64,000 nt of DNA from positions 1 to 64,000 of the forward strand of contig JANQMR010000026.1 in NCBI GenBank assembly GCA_028279985.1, read 5' to 3'. The notes below the pieces were generated by a model. The model had not been told where the DNA came from, did no database searches, and worked only from the letters and a program-made list of their open reading frames with translations. This DNA comes from Woeseiaceae bacterium. Its GTDB lineage: Bacteria > Pseudomonadota > Gammaproteobacteria > Steroidobacterales > Woeseiaceae. Positions 34,665 to 43,585 of this stretch are shown here, piece by piece. The position numbers were made by a program, and so were the translations under genes. The stretch's first letter is position 1. Each line of letters opens with the position of its first letter.

Positions 34665-35312
34665 TCAGAAGAAAGATTGCGGGATGATGAGGACGTCACC
34701 AGGTTGCATGAGGACGTTCTGTTCAATGTCGCCGTCGTTCAGCAAACGGTCGAGCCTGACCCTGATCTCGCGCTCGCCGCCGGCCGCCTTGCGGATGATC
34801 GTCGCGCGGTTCCCCGCGGCGAACTCGGAAAGCCCGCCAACCTCGATGAGTACGTCGAGCACGGTCATGCCCTGTCTATACTGTAGCGCTCTCGGCGACA
34901 CCGCCTGGCCGATGACGCGGATCTGCTGCGCGCCTTCGCCGACGAAACCCTGCATGATCACCGTGACGACCGGCGTACGGATGTACTCCTTCAGCACGTC
35001 TTCGATGTCCCGCGCGAGCTGCGTAGGCGTTTTGCCCGCGGCCTGCAAGTCTTCGACGAGCGGCGTCGAAATCTTGCCGTCCGGCCGAACCTGCACACTG
35101 GTCGAGAGGTCCGCATGATCCCACACGAAGATCTGCACCGAGTCGCCCGGGCCGATGGAGTACTCGGTGGCGGGAGCCGTGTTCCCTGCCGACCGAACCT
35201 CCGAGGCATCGACAGCCGGCCGGCCCGACGCACAGCCCAAAAGCCCGACGACCAGCAAGGCCGTTGCCGCGTGCCGCAGGCCTGGAAGTCCGCGTATCGC
35301 CCAGCTACTCAT
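34665..35312 (-). CDS. Polysaccharide export lipoprotein (Wza-like), PEP-CTERM type
   Basis: 215 aa. The ATG at 35312 is chosen over 35318 because GAGGG stands 8 nt before it. The signal peptide ends in a lipobox (VVGLLGC). The Poly_export domain has YSIGPGDSVQIFVWDHADLS and the SLBB-type part VIGQAVSPRALQYRQGMTVLDVL. It is shorter than E. coli Wza and matches the TIGR03027 family of XrtA loci. It should form the outer-membrane exit for the polymer. It starts 10 bp after the PrsT stop, and the chain-length gene follows within 10 bp. Confidence 0.93.
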   Translation of the reverse strand: MSSWAIRGLPGLRHAATALLVVGLLGCASGRPAVDASEVRSAGNTAPATEYSIGPGDSVQIFVWDHADLSTSVQVRPDGKISTPLVEDLQAAGKTPTQLARDIEDVLKEYIRTPVVTVIMQGFVGEGAQQIRVIGQAVSPRALQYRQGMTVLDVLIEVGGLSEFAAGNRATIIRKAAGGEREIRVRLDRLLNDGDIEQNVLMQPGDVLIIPQSFF

Positions 35313-35322
35313 CGACATACCC

Positions 35323-38121
35323 TCATAAGCTCTGCAACAGCGCCTCTGCCTCGTCGCGGCTCGAAAAGCTCTGGTTATCGGCGAGAATCTCTTCGAGCGT
35401 ACGCCGCGCCGCATCGCGTTCACCCAGTTTCGCCAAGCCGGCAGCCAGATGGTAGCGGTGTTGGGCACGACCGCCCCCGGCGGCGACCGCCTGGCGCAGG
35501 ATCTCGACGCCTTCCGACACATCGCCGGTCTCGACCAGGATCCAGCCCAAGGTGTCGGCAATACTCGCTTCGTCGGGCCTCAGCGCATAGGCCTTTCGCG
35601 CGATTTCCAAAGCCTTCGAATTGCCGGCCTCGTAATAGAGCCAGGCGAGATTGTTGAGCGCAACCGCATTCTCGGGTTCCGCCTCCACGACCTTCTCGAA
35701 CTCGGAGACCGCCGGCCCATCGTCACCGGCTCGCATATACGCTTGCGCGAGCACCATCCGCGCGACGCTGTCGAGCGGCCTTGCGTCGAGATACTCGAGC
35801 AGCGGACGCAACGGCCGTTCGTCGCCGAGATTGTCCAGGATGCGATACGCGCGGATTGCGATGTTCCGGTTCGCCCCCGTCGCCAACGCGCGATCGTACG
35901 CGGCAACGGCCTTTTCGCGATCGCCGGCGGCCAGGTGGACTTCACCCTCATAGGCGATTGCCACCTGCGAGTCGGGAAACTTTTGCTGGAGCCTCGTGAC
36001 CAGGGACAGCGCCTCGTCGAACTCGCCGGCCTGTACCCTGGCAGAGATCAGCAACCCGGCCGTCGGCACGTCGGCAATCTCCCGGTCCCACGCGTTCTGG
36101 AGCGTATCGATTGCGGCGTTCGCGTTTTCGAGAGCGCCCTGCGTCCTGGCCAGGTTGCGATGGTATTCGGCACGGTCTGCGTCGAGCGTCACGGCCGTCT
36201 CGAAACTCTTCGCGGCCTCGACGAAGCGCCGTTGATTGAGCAAGGCGACGCCGAGCGCATTGTGTACCGACGCATCGCCGGCGTCGAGCGCAAGCGCTTC
36301 CCTGGCGACCGACTCGCCTTCGCCGAACTTGCGCTCACTCACATAAAGCTTCGCGAGAAGCGCACGCGCCTTGGCCTCTGCCGGATCCGACTCGCGTGCG
36401 CGCTCGAGCCATTCGACGGCGCCGTTTCGATCCTCGCGCGCGCCCTTGATCCTGGCCATCGTCAGCATGGCCCAGGTGGCATCGGGTTGTATTCTCAGAA
36501 TGTCCGCGTAACGCATTTCGGCGGCTTCGAGCTTGCCCTCGGCGAGGTCGATGGCGGCAAGAAACCGCTGCGATACGGCATCGCCGCCGATCCGGGCCGC
36601 GCCGATGTCGAAGTACTGCCGTGCCGCGTCGAATTCGCGCCGGGTCAGGTGAAAATACCCGATCAGGTTGTTGATCTCGGGTCGTTGCGGATATCGGCCG
36701 GTCAAGTCCTTTGCCGAAGCGATGGCCTCGTCTACCGAACCGTCGCGGAACTGCACCATCGCTTCGAGCAGTCCGCGGCGGTACTCATCGTCGATCGACG
36801 AGTCCCGCCCGATCGAGTCGAGAAGCTCCTGCGCCTGGGCGATGCGCCCGGCGGCGATGTAGGCAGCCGCCAGTTGGAATTTCAACTCGCCGTTGCCCGG
36901 GCTCGCCGCAACGCTTTGCTCGAGATAGTCGACGCCTTGATCGATGTCGCCGGACTCGATGTTGAGCCTGCCGGCAACCGAAAGCGCCCGCGAGTCGGGG
37001 CTTTGCGCCGAAAGCATCGGCGTCAGCGTCTCGCGGGCCTGATCCAGCCGCCTGAGCTTGAGGCGTGTCTCCGCGAGCAGTGTGCGCGCCTCGGTGTTCT
37101 CCGGCGTACTCGCAACGACGGACGACAGGTACATTTCCGCCTGCGCGAGATTGCCGCTCTCCAGGTGCACGATACCGAGCAGCATCTGGGCGGGACGATA
37201 ATCCGGTGCTTGCTGCAGGATGAGCTGCAGCTTGCGCAGCGCGGTATCCAGATCCTTGTCCAGGTACGCAATGCGGGCGCCGAGTTGCAATGCCGACAGG
37301 GAACGCGGCGCCAGTGCTTCCAGCCGCACGACCGATTCGCGTGCCGCCTCCGTGTCCTGCATCGCGAACTGCGCGTCCGCCAGGCCGGCCAGCGCTCTGG
37401 CTGCGACCGCGGGTTGCCGTTCGCTGTCCACGAGATCGAGCGCCCGCCGGTAATTCCCGGCCGAGTCCTGGAAACGCGCAAGGCGAAAATTGAGCTCGCC
37501 CGATACGAGCCACGGATCCACCGATTCCGGGTGCGCGGTCAGGACCTCGTCGAGGGTACCCCTGGCTTGCGGCAGGTTGCCTTCTGCGTGAAACGTCGCA
37601 ACGACACCCAGCTTGGCCCTCAGATTGTCGGGATCGCGTGAAAGCACCGCGGTGTAACCGTCTCGAGCCTGTGCCGTCTCCTGGAGACCGAGCAGGGCCG
37701 CGGCCCGGACCAGCATCCAATCCAACCGGTCGGGTTCCGGGATCTGCGGTTCGGCCGGGAACTCGTCGATCAATTGCCGGTTCTTGCCCTGCCCGAGCAG
37801 GCTGGTACCGAGGTCGACGATGACGTCCTCGAGCGGAACCCCGAGCTCGACAGCCCTGCCGAGTTCCTTCTCGGCGCCGGCCAAGTCGCCGGCGGCCAGC
37901 GATGCACGCCCCAGCAGCAACCGGCCTCGGACGTTGTCGGGCTCGCTTCGAAGCACGCCTTTGGTATCGATTATCGCGGTGCGATGGTCGCCTTCGCCGA
38001 GCGCCGCCTCGGCCCGGTCCAGCCGGTCTTCGTTATTCATTGCAAGGCCGCAGCCCGCCAACGCCAGCAACAGCGCCAATGACATCGGGAGGAAAACAGA
38101 AACGTGCTTTAAGTGGCTCAT
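35323..38121 (-). CDS. prsT: PEP-CTERM system TPR-repeat lipoprotein PrsT
   Basis: 932 aa from the ATG at 38121. The lipoprotein leader MSHLKHVSVFLPMSLALLLALAGC is slightly longer than usual but ends in a clean lipobox (LAGC). The rest is more than twenty TPR-like helix pairs, for example LLGRASLAAGDLAGAEKELG and LNNLAWLYYEAGNSKALEIA near the end. PrsT proteins (TIGR02917) are periplasmic scaffolds proposed to help EPS assembly or surface sorting. The ribosome site is weak. A 274-bp gap separates it from PrsK, so it may begin its own transcript together with the export genes. Confidence 0.93.
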   Translation of the reverse strand: MSHLKHVSVFLPMSLALLLALAGCGLAMNNEDRLDRAEAALGEGDHRTAIIDTKGVLRSEPDNVRGRLLLGRASLAAGDLAGAEKELGRAVELGVPLEDVIVDLGTSLLGQGKNRQLIDEFPAEPQIPEPDRLDWMLVRAAALLGLQETAQARDGYTAVLSRDPDNLRAKLGVVATFHAEGNLPQARGTLDEVLTAHPESVDPWLVSGELNFRLARFQDSAGNYRRALDLVDSERQPAVAARALAGLADAQFAMQDTEAARESVVRLEALAPRSLSALQLGARIAYLDKDLDTALRKLQLILQQAPDYRPAQMLLGIVHLESGNLAQAEMYLSSVVASTPENTEARTLLAETRLKLRRLDQARETLTPMLSAQSPDSRALSVAGRLNIESGDIDQGVDYLEQSVAASPGNGELKFQLAAAYIAAGRIAQAQELLDSIGRDSSIDDEYRRGLLEAMVQFRDGSVDEAIASAKDLTGRYPQRPEINNLIGYFHLTRREFDAARQYFDIGAARIGGDAVSQRFLAAIDLAEGKLEAAEMRYADILRIQPDATWAMLTMARIKGAREDRNGAVEWLERARESDPAEAKARALLAKLYVSERKFGEGESVAREALALDAGDASVHNALGVALLNQRRFVEAAKSFETAVTLDADRAEYHRNLARTQGALENANAAIDTLQNAWDREIADVPTAGLLISARVQAGEFDEALSLVTRLQQKFPDSQVAIAYEGEVHLAAGDREKAVAAYDRALATGANRNIAIRAYRILDNLGDERPLRPLLEYLDARPLDSVARMVLAQAYMRAGDDGPAVSEFEKVVEAEPENAVALNNLAWLYYEAGNSKALEIARKAYALRPDEASIADTLGWILVETGDVSEGVEILRQAVAAGGGRAQHRYHLAAGLAKLGERDAARRTLEEILADNQSFSSRDEAEALLQSL

Positions 38122-38179
38122 GAAAGGGCGACCCGGTCTCATTCCCCGATTGCTGGTTCCGTGCTCAAGCTCTCTGACA

Positions 38180-38208
38180 ATTCTAGGCCGAACGCCTTGT
38201 TTTATCAG
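38180..38208 (-). promoter_or_regulatory. Candidate sigma-70 promoter for prsT
   Basis: On the minus strand CTGATA (38208-38203) and TAGAAT (38185-38180) are spaced by 17 bp, about 60 bp before the prsT ATG. TAGAAT matches the -10 consensus at 5 of 6 positions and CTGATA matches the -35 at 4 of 6. Confidence 0.4.
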
Positions 38209-38301
38209 CCATTGCGGCTGCTTCGCTTGGCCCGAGCCGCGCAGGCAGTCTACACCATTGCCCGTTGCGATAATGTGGCCGTGGGTGCCGGGTCGCGTTT
38301 C

Positions 38302-38317
38302 TGTGACCTGTGTCACG
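38302..38317. promoter_or_regulatory. CRP/Clp-like binding site upstream of prsT
   Basis: TGTGACCTGTGTCACG reads TGTGA-N6-TCACG, matching the CRP consensus TGTGA-N6-TCACA at 9 of 10 positions. It lies about 190 bp before prsT, in the gap after prsK. A -10-like CATTAT (38275-38270, minus strand) would place it near -46. CRP-family regulators, including the c-di-GMP-responsive Clp, control EPS genes in several gammaproteobacteria. Confidence 0.5.
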
Positions 38318-38395
38318 GGAACCCGCGGAACTGCCTACGAGCGCCCCTAAATTTAACATAATCAGGCCGATCGGACACACGCGGACGGCTTTCCT

Positions 38396-40423
38396 TCATA
38401 ACGGAAGCGTCATCGTAATCGTAGTACCCCGACCGGGAGCGCTCTCGACCCCGATGTCGCCACCGAGCTTGCGGGCGAATTCCCGCGCCTGATAGGCGCC
38501 GATCCCCATTCCCTCGACGCCCCTGGTCGAGTCGAACGGCCGAAACAGGCGATCGCGAATGAATTCCGGCGACATGCCGGCGCCGTCGTCCGTAACCTTG
38601 ATGAAGGCGTGCCCGTCCGCCTGGTCGAGGTCCACGGTCACGTGCCCGGTATCGGGCGTCGCCTGTTGCGCGTTTCGGATCAGGTGCGAGAGCACCATCG
38701 TGAATTCCTCGACATTGGTCGCGAACTCCGCGTCGCTATTCACAGTGAGCGACGGCACCGGCCGTTCGCCGCTGCAGCGATCCACGGCTGCCGAGACGAT
38801 GAACTTCAGCGGCGTCGGCTTGCGCGTATGATCCGCCTCGCCGCGTTTGAGCTGCACCATGACTTTTTTCATCCGCTTGACCGAGTTTGCGATCGTGTCG
38901 ATCGCATCGTCGACGAACTCCGGTTTGCGTTTGTGCTTCTCGGCGTTTTCGACGATCAGCGACTGCTGCGCGATCAGGTTGTTGAGATCGTGCATCAGGA
39001 AGGCCGTCAAACGGTTGTAGGCCTCGAATTGCTTGGCTTCCGCCAGTAAGCGGTCCGACTGCTCCTGCGCCAGATGGACCGCGATGTGATTGCCGACGGT
39101 TTTGAGCAGGTCCCGGTCTTCGTAGTTGAGTTTCGGCGGTCCGGGCGCCTCGTAGAGAAGCACGAAACCAAGCAATCGCTGTCCGTACATCACCGGTACG
39201 ATCAGCCAGGCCGGGCCCAAACGCGTCAACCATTCAGGCAGATCGAGATCGCCGTAGCTGTCGGGCTCCCTGGCGTACTCCGCGAGATCGATAATCCAGC
39301 CTTGCCGCCGAATGAACGAGACGACGGGATCGTCCGCGGCAACGTCGTGCACGGCGTCTTCGCTTCGATGTTCGGCCACCAGACGATAAGTCCGGCCGTC
39401 CTCGTCGTACATCCACAGGAACCCGGCCGGGCTGTCCACGATTTGCGCCATGGCCTCGATCACGACCTGGCGAGTCGAGCTGTCCTCGAATCTGGACAAA
39501 GTCGAGATCAGCCGCAGCCATTCCTCGCGATAGTCGTATCGGTTCTGGAAGAAGTGCTTGCTCAGGAAGACCTTGGTCCTGGCGCGCAGCGTGCTCGAGA
39601 ACAACAGAGTAAACAGCACGATGCCGGCGCCGACCAGGAACACGATCTGCGCCAGCCCGCCCCAACTGCCCCCGTAGCGCACGAGCAGGTAGCCGCCGAC
39701 GCTCATGAGCAGCAGATACAAGCCGACCGCCGTGAGCGTCGTCGAATAGAAAACGACCTGCCGCGAGACGAAAATGCGCAGGTTCCAGTCCGGATTGCGC
39801 CGCGCCGCTACCGCGATCAGCGGCACGAAAAGCAGGTTTACGTAGCCGCGCGCCGTCCATGTCGTCACGTCGATCGCGCCGAACAAGACGGCCTGGGAGT
39901 AGAGAAACAAGTCGTAGGCGAACAATCCGCCCAGGCCGAGCACGAGCCACTTGAGGCTCCAGCGCGTATCCGCCGGGGAGTTTCGATAGAGCTGCTCGAT
40001 GAGCACGAGCCCGGTGAGCGCCACCGCGAGGCCGCCCGGGAAGAAGACCGATGCGATGCCTCTTTGCCCCCCGATACCGGCAAAGCCAATAGAGGCGAGC
40101 AGGCCCGCCGCGAAAACACCCAGCCAGACGGCATGCCCGCCGTAGCGGACGGCGCGACTGCCGCCGATCTCCTGCAGCAATCGCACGAGGAACGCGATCC
40201 AGGCCCCGGCGCGCAGGACCTCGACGACGAACAGCACGACCGGCTGGATCGGCGCGATACCGGCCTGCAGCGCCAGAAGGCCGGACCAAATCCCGCTGAC
40301 CAGGCACGCGACGATGAGGTAGCCGCCGATCCGCCGGCCTCGCCAGGCCGTCAGCAACAGGATCGTCAGCAGCAAATACAGGCCGCAGAGGAGCGCGTAG
40401 CCGACGGCGCCGACGCTAATCAT
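38396..40423 (-). CDS. prsK: PEP-CTERM system sensor histidine kinase PrsK
   Basis: Protein of 675 aa with about nine N-terminal membrane helices (to residue 280), a GAF-like domain (about 310-455), and a kinase core. The phospho-acceptor is His478 in FLMHDLNNL, the N-box is HLIRNAQQATP, and the ATP lid is DDGAGMS with GMGIGAY. Family TIGR02916. Its partner is normally the adjacent sigma-54-type regulator PrsR, but no response regulator follows here: the next gene is prsT after 274 bp. It lies 21 bp downstream of the priming transferase gene. It senses an unknown signal, probably envelope or membrane state. Confidence 0.93.
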   Translation of the reverse strand: MISVGAVGYALLCGLYLLLTILLLTAWRGRRIGGYLIVACLVSGIWSGLLALQAGIAPIQPVVLFVVEVLRAGAWIAFLVRLLQEIGGSRAVRYGGHAVWLGVFAAGLLASIGFAGIGGQRGIASVFFPGGLAVALTGLVLIEQLYRNSPADTRWSLKWLVLGLGGLFAYDLFLYSQAVLFGAIDVTTWTARGYVNLLFVPLIAVAARRNPDWNLRIFVSRQVVFYSTTLTAVGLYLLLMSVGGYLLVRYGGSWGGLAQIVFLVGAGIVLFTLLFSSTLRARTKVFLSKHFFQNRYDYREEWLRLISTLSRFEDSSTRQVVIEAMAQIVDSPAGFLWMYDEDGRTYRLVAEHRSEDAVHDVAADDPVVSFIRRQGWIIDLAEYAREPDSYGDLDLPEWLTRLGPAWLIVPVMYGQRLLGFVLLYEAPGPPKLNYEDRDLLKTVGNHIAVHLAQEQSDRLLAEAKQFEAYNRLTAFLMHDLNNLIAQQSLIVENAEKHKRKPEFVDDAIDTIANSVKRMKKVMVQLKRGEADHTRKPTPLKFIVSAAVDRCSGERPVPSLTVNSDAEFATNVEEFTMVLSHLIRNAQQATPDTGHVTVDLDQADGHAFIKVTDDGAGMSPEFIRDRLFRPFDSTRGVEGMGIGAYQAREFARKLGGDIGVESAPGRGTTITMTLPL

Positions 40424-40444
40424 TGCCTGCAGCGCTTCCCCGGT

Positions 40445-41845
40445 TCAGCGGGCGCCCTTGCCCCACAGCACGATCTCGACCGTCTGCAGGATGATCAGGA
40501 TATCCAGCATCAAGCTCTGGTTCTTGATGTAGTACAGGTCGTACTGAAGCTTCTCGGCGGCATCTTCCTCCGATGCGCCGTAGGAATAACGGAGCTGCGC
40601 CCAGCCCGTGATGCCCGGCTTGACCGCATGCCGTTCGGCGTAATAGGGGATCTTCTTGCGCAACTCGTCGACGAACTCGGGCCGCTCGGGTCTGGGCCCG
40701 ACCAGGCTCATTTCGCCGCGCAGCACATTGAAGACCTGCGGCAGCTCGTCGAGCCTGCTCTTGCGCAGGAAAGCGCCGACGCGCGTCACCCGCTTGTCGT
40801 CCTTTTTCGCCCAGACCGCCTTGCCGTCCGCTTCCGCGTCGACGCTCATGCTGCGAAACTTGAGCACCCGAAAGAGCTTGCTTCCCTCGCCCACCCGCTT
40901 CTGGCGATAAAGAATGGGCGCCGAGACTCCGTCCTCCAATACGATCGCCAAGGCCACGAGCAGCATGATCGGCCAGGCCAGCAGGATCAAAGCCGTGCTC
41001 ACGATCACGTCGACCGTCCGCTTGGAAACCTTTCTCAGTCGGGAAATCCGGAACCCCGGCGAAAAAATCAGCCAGCCCGGATTGACGAGGTCGATGCGAA
41101 TCTTGCCCGTCTCCCGCTCCAGAAACTCCAGCAGGTCGATCACGTCGAGACCTTTGAGGCGCGCGTCGAGCAACTCGCCGACCGGCAGATTACCGCGGCG
41201 CTCGTCCATGGCGATGACGATCTCCTCGGCGTCGCGCTCTATCGCGTAGTCGGTGATGGACTTGCCGTTGGTGACCAGCACCTCGCTGCGGTCTCCGACG
41301 ATCGTATCCCCGGGCGCCGCCACGCGGCCGACGATCTTGAAGCCGCGCCTGTCCGCGCTGCGTCGCAGCGCCAGGAGACTGGCTGCGCGCTCGCCCGCGC
41401 CGTAGATGACCGAGCGACGCCGAAACACGTTCTTGTCGACCGTGCTCAGAAAAAAGTAACGAAGCCCGAGCAACAACACCAGCGAGTAGGCGAACGAGAG
41501 ATTGGCGACCTCCTGTTCGACGGCCACCGGCGGGATCGCATAGAAGACGACGGCGAGCGCCAGATAACCGACGACCAGCCCGAACAGCACCCGCAGCACG
41601 GCGTCGCGGAAGTAGAACCGCTGGTGAAACTGATAAAGCCCCATTGCAATCAGGCTGACCAACACGACGGCTGCCTGGAGGGTCGCCGGAAACACGATCG
41701 AGCCGTGTCCGATTTCGAATGCCGCCACAGTGCCGTACGTGACTATGGTGCCGAAATAGAGCGACGAATACAGTATCGACGCTTCCGCCACCGCCATGAG
41801 CAGCAGCGGCGTGCGAATCCAGGTGCGTAGCGCCCTTGCCTGCAT
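40445..41845 (-). CDS. Priming sugar transferase, PEP-CTERM/EpsB type (polyprenyl-phosphate phosphoglycosyltransferase)
   Basis: Protein of 466 aa. Four or five N-terminal membrane helices, a CoA-binding-like domain (VIYGAGERAASLL near residue 145), then the bacterial sugar transferase domain: FRVLKFRSMSVDAE, RKSRLDELPQVFNVLRGEMSL and VGPRPERPEF. Such enzymes start the repeat unit by moving a sugar-1-phosphate to undecaprenyl phosphate. Family TIGR03013 plus TIGR03025. It is the first gene of the minus-strand block. A WecA-like enzyme with a comparable task is at 48815, so two priming routes may exist. Confidence 0.93.
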   Translation of the reverse strand: MQARALRTWIRTPLLLMAVAEASILYSSLYFGTIVTYGTVAAFEIGHGSIVFPATLQAAVVLVSLIAMGLYQFHQRFYFRDAVLRVLFGLVVGYLALAVVFYAIPPVAVEQEVANLSFAYSLVLLLGLRYFFLSTVDKNVFRRRSVIYGAGERAASLLALRRSADRRGFKIVGRVAAPGDTIVGDRSEVLVTNGKSITDYAIERDAEEIVIAMDERRGNLPVGELLDARLKGLDVIDLLEFLERETGKIRIDLVNPGWLIFSPGFRISRLRKVSKRTVDVIVSTALILLAWPIMLLVALAIVLEDGVSAPILYRQKRVGEGSKLFRVLKFRSMSVDAEADGKAVWAKKDDKRVTRVGAFLRKSRLDELPQVFNVLRGEMSLVGPRPERPEFVDELRKKIPYYAERHAVKPGITGWAQLRYSYGASEEDAAEKLQYDLYYIKNQSLMLDILIILQTVEIVLWGKGAR

Positions 41846-42318
41846 CAGGAAATCCGAGCTACCAAGATTTTCTGTGGATGGTACGTGGTCAACATGTCAG
41901 CGTAACGACAATCGCGCCCGAAGCAGCGGATACGAATCCGGTAACCTAGCGGACTCTCATGCGCAGTTCGTCGCGCCATTTCTCAATCCTGCGACGTGAC
42001 CGAATTCCGGCAAGGCCTCGTGACCGGCTCGGCAAAAATCCGAGTCGTTCCCAACATCGAACGCCGGCAAGTCCGAGACTGTCTTGCATTATGTGAAGTC
42101 CGGAGGGAAGCGTTTTCTTTTCAGCTTGTTAGCCAGCTTTGCTAATTTCGATTTTAGCTCCGATTTTAGCACAGTACTGCTCATTTTTCGCGCAGGCAAA
42201 AGGCCGCCGCGCCGCGCCGGCCCCCAATCTTCCGGCGGGACGAGTACGCGGCAGGCTATCGCCAACATCGAGCCTTGCGGGTACCATCACGCACGCTTGG
42301 AGATCCTGGACATACGCT
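41846..42318. other. 473-bp divergent intergenic region
   Basis: It lies between the priming transferase (minus) and wecB (plus), and must hold promoters for both. The middle (about 42110-42190) is AT-richer than its surroundings and contains a period-12 degenerate repeat. An upstream extension of the wecB frame exists from 42139, but it has no family similarity and I read it as non-coding. No clear promoter hexamers or RNA structure were identified. Confidence 0.6.
42122..42170. repeat. Period-12 degenerate repeat in the divergent gap
   Basis: CAGCTTGTTAG (42122) and CAGCTTTGCTA (42134) are spaced 12 bp apart, followed by TCGATTTTAGC (42148-42158) and CCGATTTTAGC (42160-42170), also 12 bp apart. 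Confidence 0.65.
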
Positions 42319-43419
42319 GTGATCAACATTCATCTCGTCGCCGCGGCCCGGCCCAACTTCATGAAAGTCGCCCCGCTGTACCATGCGCTCGAACGGGCCG
42401 GCTGGGCGAATCCGGTCCTGGTGCACACCGGACAGCACTACGATCGCAACATGTCCGACGCGATTCTCGAGGACCTGGGCCTGCCGGCACCCGACTTCCA
42501 TCTGGGCGTCGGCAGCGGCACGCATGCCGAGCAGACCGGCAAGGTGATGATCGCCTACGAGCGCGTCTGCGCGAAGCATCGGCCGGACTGGATCGTCGTC
42601 GTCGGCGACGTCAATTCGACCGCCGCCTGCGCGCTGGTGGGGGCGAAGCTCTGGATACCGGTCGTGCATCTGGAGGCCGGGCTGCGCAGCCGCGATCGGC
42701 GGATGCCCGAGGAGATCAACCGGCTGGTGACGGATGCGATCTCGGATGTTCTTTGGACGCCGTCGGCCGACGCCGACGAGAACCTGGCGGCCGAAGGGGT
42801 GAGCGCCGACAAAATCGAGTGTATCGGCAACATCATGATCGACTCGTTCGAAATGTTGCGCGACACCATTGAGCAGGCATCGACGCGTTCTGAGCTGGGG
42901 CTCGACGACGCCGGCTACGCGCTCGTCACCCTGCACCGGCCGTCCAATGTCGATCAACGGGAGACGCTGCAGCCCATCGTCGACGCGCTCGCAGGCGCGA
43001 CGGCCGAACTGCCGGTCGTCTTCGTCGCGCATCCCCGCACGCTCAAGGGCCTGGACCGGTTCGGCCTGCGGTCGACGCTGTCGGACGCGCCGCAAGTACA
43101 CGTGCTGGAGCCGCTGGCCTATGTCGAATTCATGAACCTGGTCACCGGCGCGAGGCTTGTCATCACCGACTCCGGGGGCTTGCAGGAGGAGACCACCTAT
43201 CTCGGGATACCTTGTCTGACACTGCGCGAGAACACGGAACGGCCGATCACGATTACGCTCGGTACCAACAAGCTCGCGACTGCGGATTCCCTGTCCGGCG
43301 ATCTCAACGCGATTCTCGACGGGCCGCCGGACAGGGGAAAATGCCCGCCGCTATGGGACGGCAGAGCCGCCGAACGCGCGCTCGCCTCGCTCGCAAGGCG
43401 GTCGGGGGTACATGCATAG
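42319..43419 (+). CDS. wecB: UDP-N-acetylglucosamine 2-epimerase (non-hydrolysing)
   Basis: 366 aa from the GTG at 42319, which gives the usual family start (VINIHLVAAARPNFMKVAPL). Family motifs: HTGQHYDRNMSDAI, VVGDVNSTAACAL, VHLEAGLRS, PEEINR, TLHRPSNVD and TDSGGLQEE. It converts UDP-GlcNAc to UDP-ManNAc for a ManNAc-containing or ManNAcA-containing glycan. It leads a plus-strand pair with a small barrel protein. No ManNAc dehydrogenase of the usual WecC type is in view, although the enzyme at 19520 might act on such a donor. Confidence 0.92.
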   Translation: MINIHLVAAARPNFMKVAPLYHALERAGWANPVLVHTGQHYDRNMSDAILEDLGLPAPDFHLGVGSGTHAEQTGKVMIAYERVCAKHRPDWIVVVGDVNSTAACALVGAKLWIPVVHLEAGLRSRDRRMPEEINRLVTDAISDVLWTPSADADENLAAEGVSADKIECIGNIMIDSFEMLRDTIEQASTRSELGLDDAGYALVTLHRPSNVDQRETLQPIVDALAGATAELPVVFVAHPRTLKGLDRFGLRSTLSDAPQVHVLEPLAYVEFMNLVTGARLVITDSGGLQEETTYLGIPCLTLRENTERPITITLGTNKLATADSLSGDLNAILDGPPDRGKCPPLWDGRAAERALASLARRSGVHA

Positions 43420-43489
43420 GAGATTTGGCGCCGCGGTCGCACTCGGCCTGCTATGACCAAGGCGGTCCGGCCCGATCTCACAAGAACCT

Positions 43490-43550
43490 GTCGATACTTT
43501 TTACATTCAGTTTCACATTTAACATTTAAATTATTGTTTTATATGGAATT
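43490..43550 (+). promoter_or_regulatory. AT-rich leader, probable promoter of the PagP-like gene
   Basis: This stretch is far more AT-rich than the rest of the window and contains TTTACA (43500-43505) and TATTGT-like hexamers. The exact -35/-10 pair could not be fixed. Confidence 0.35.
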
Positions 43551-43585
43551 ACCTGGCAGGCACGACGTTTGCATCCAAGGCGGGT

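Noticed and set aside
35449-37641. 730-codon open frame on the plus strand
   Set aside because: Antisense to prsT. TPR repeats with GC-biased third positions leave the opposite frame free of stops. No recognisable domain, signal peptide or start context.
39074-41830. 918-codon open frame on the plus strand
   Set aside because: It is antisense to prsK and the priming transferase, whose motifs and lengths are complete. Its protein is low-complexity and rich in D, Q, R, H and P, as expected for a shadow of GC-rich coding DNA.
42061-42110. Sigma-54 promoter with TTGCAT before wecB
   Set aside because: The -24 half (CCGAGA) does not match TGGCAC, so only half the element is present.
42139-42318. 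60-residue N-terminal extension of WecB
   Set aside because: Family members begin at the VINIHLVAAARPNF-like strand. The extension covers a repeat-rich, AT-rich intergenic stretch.
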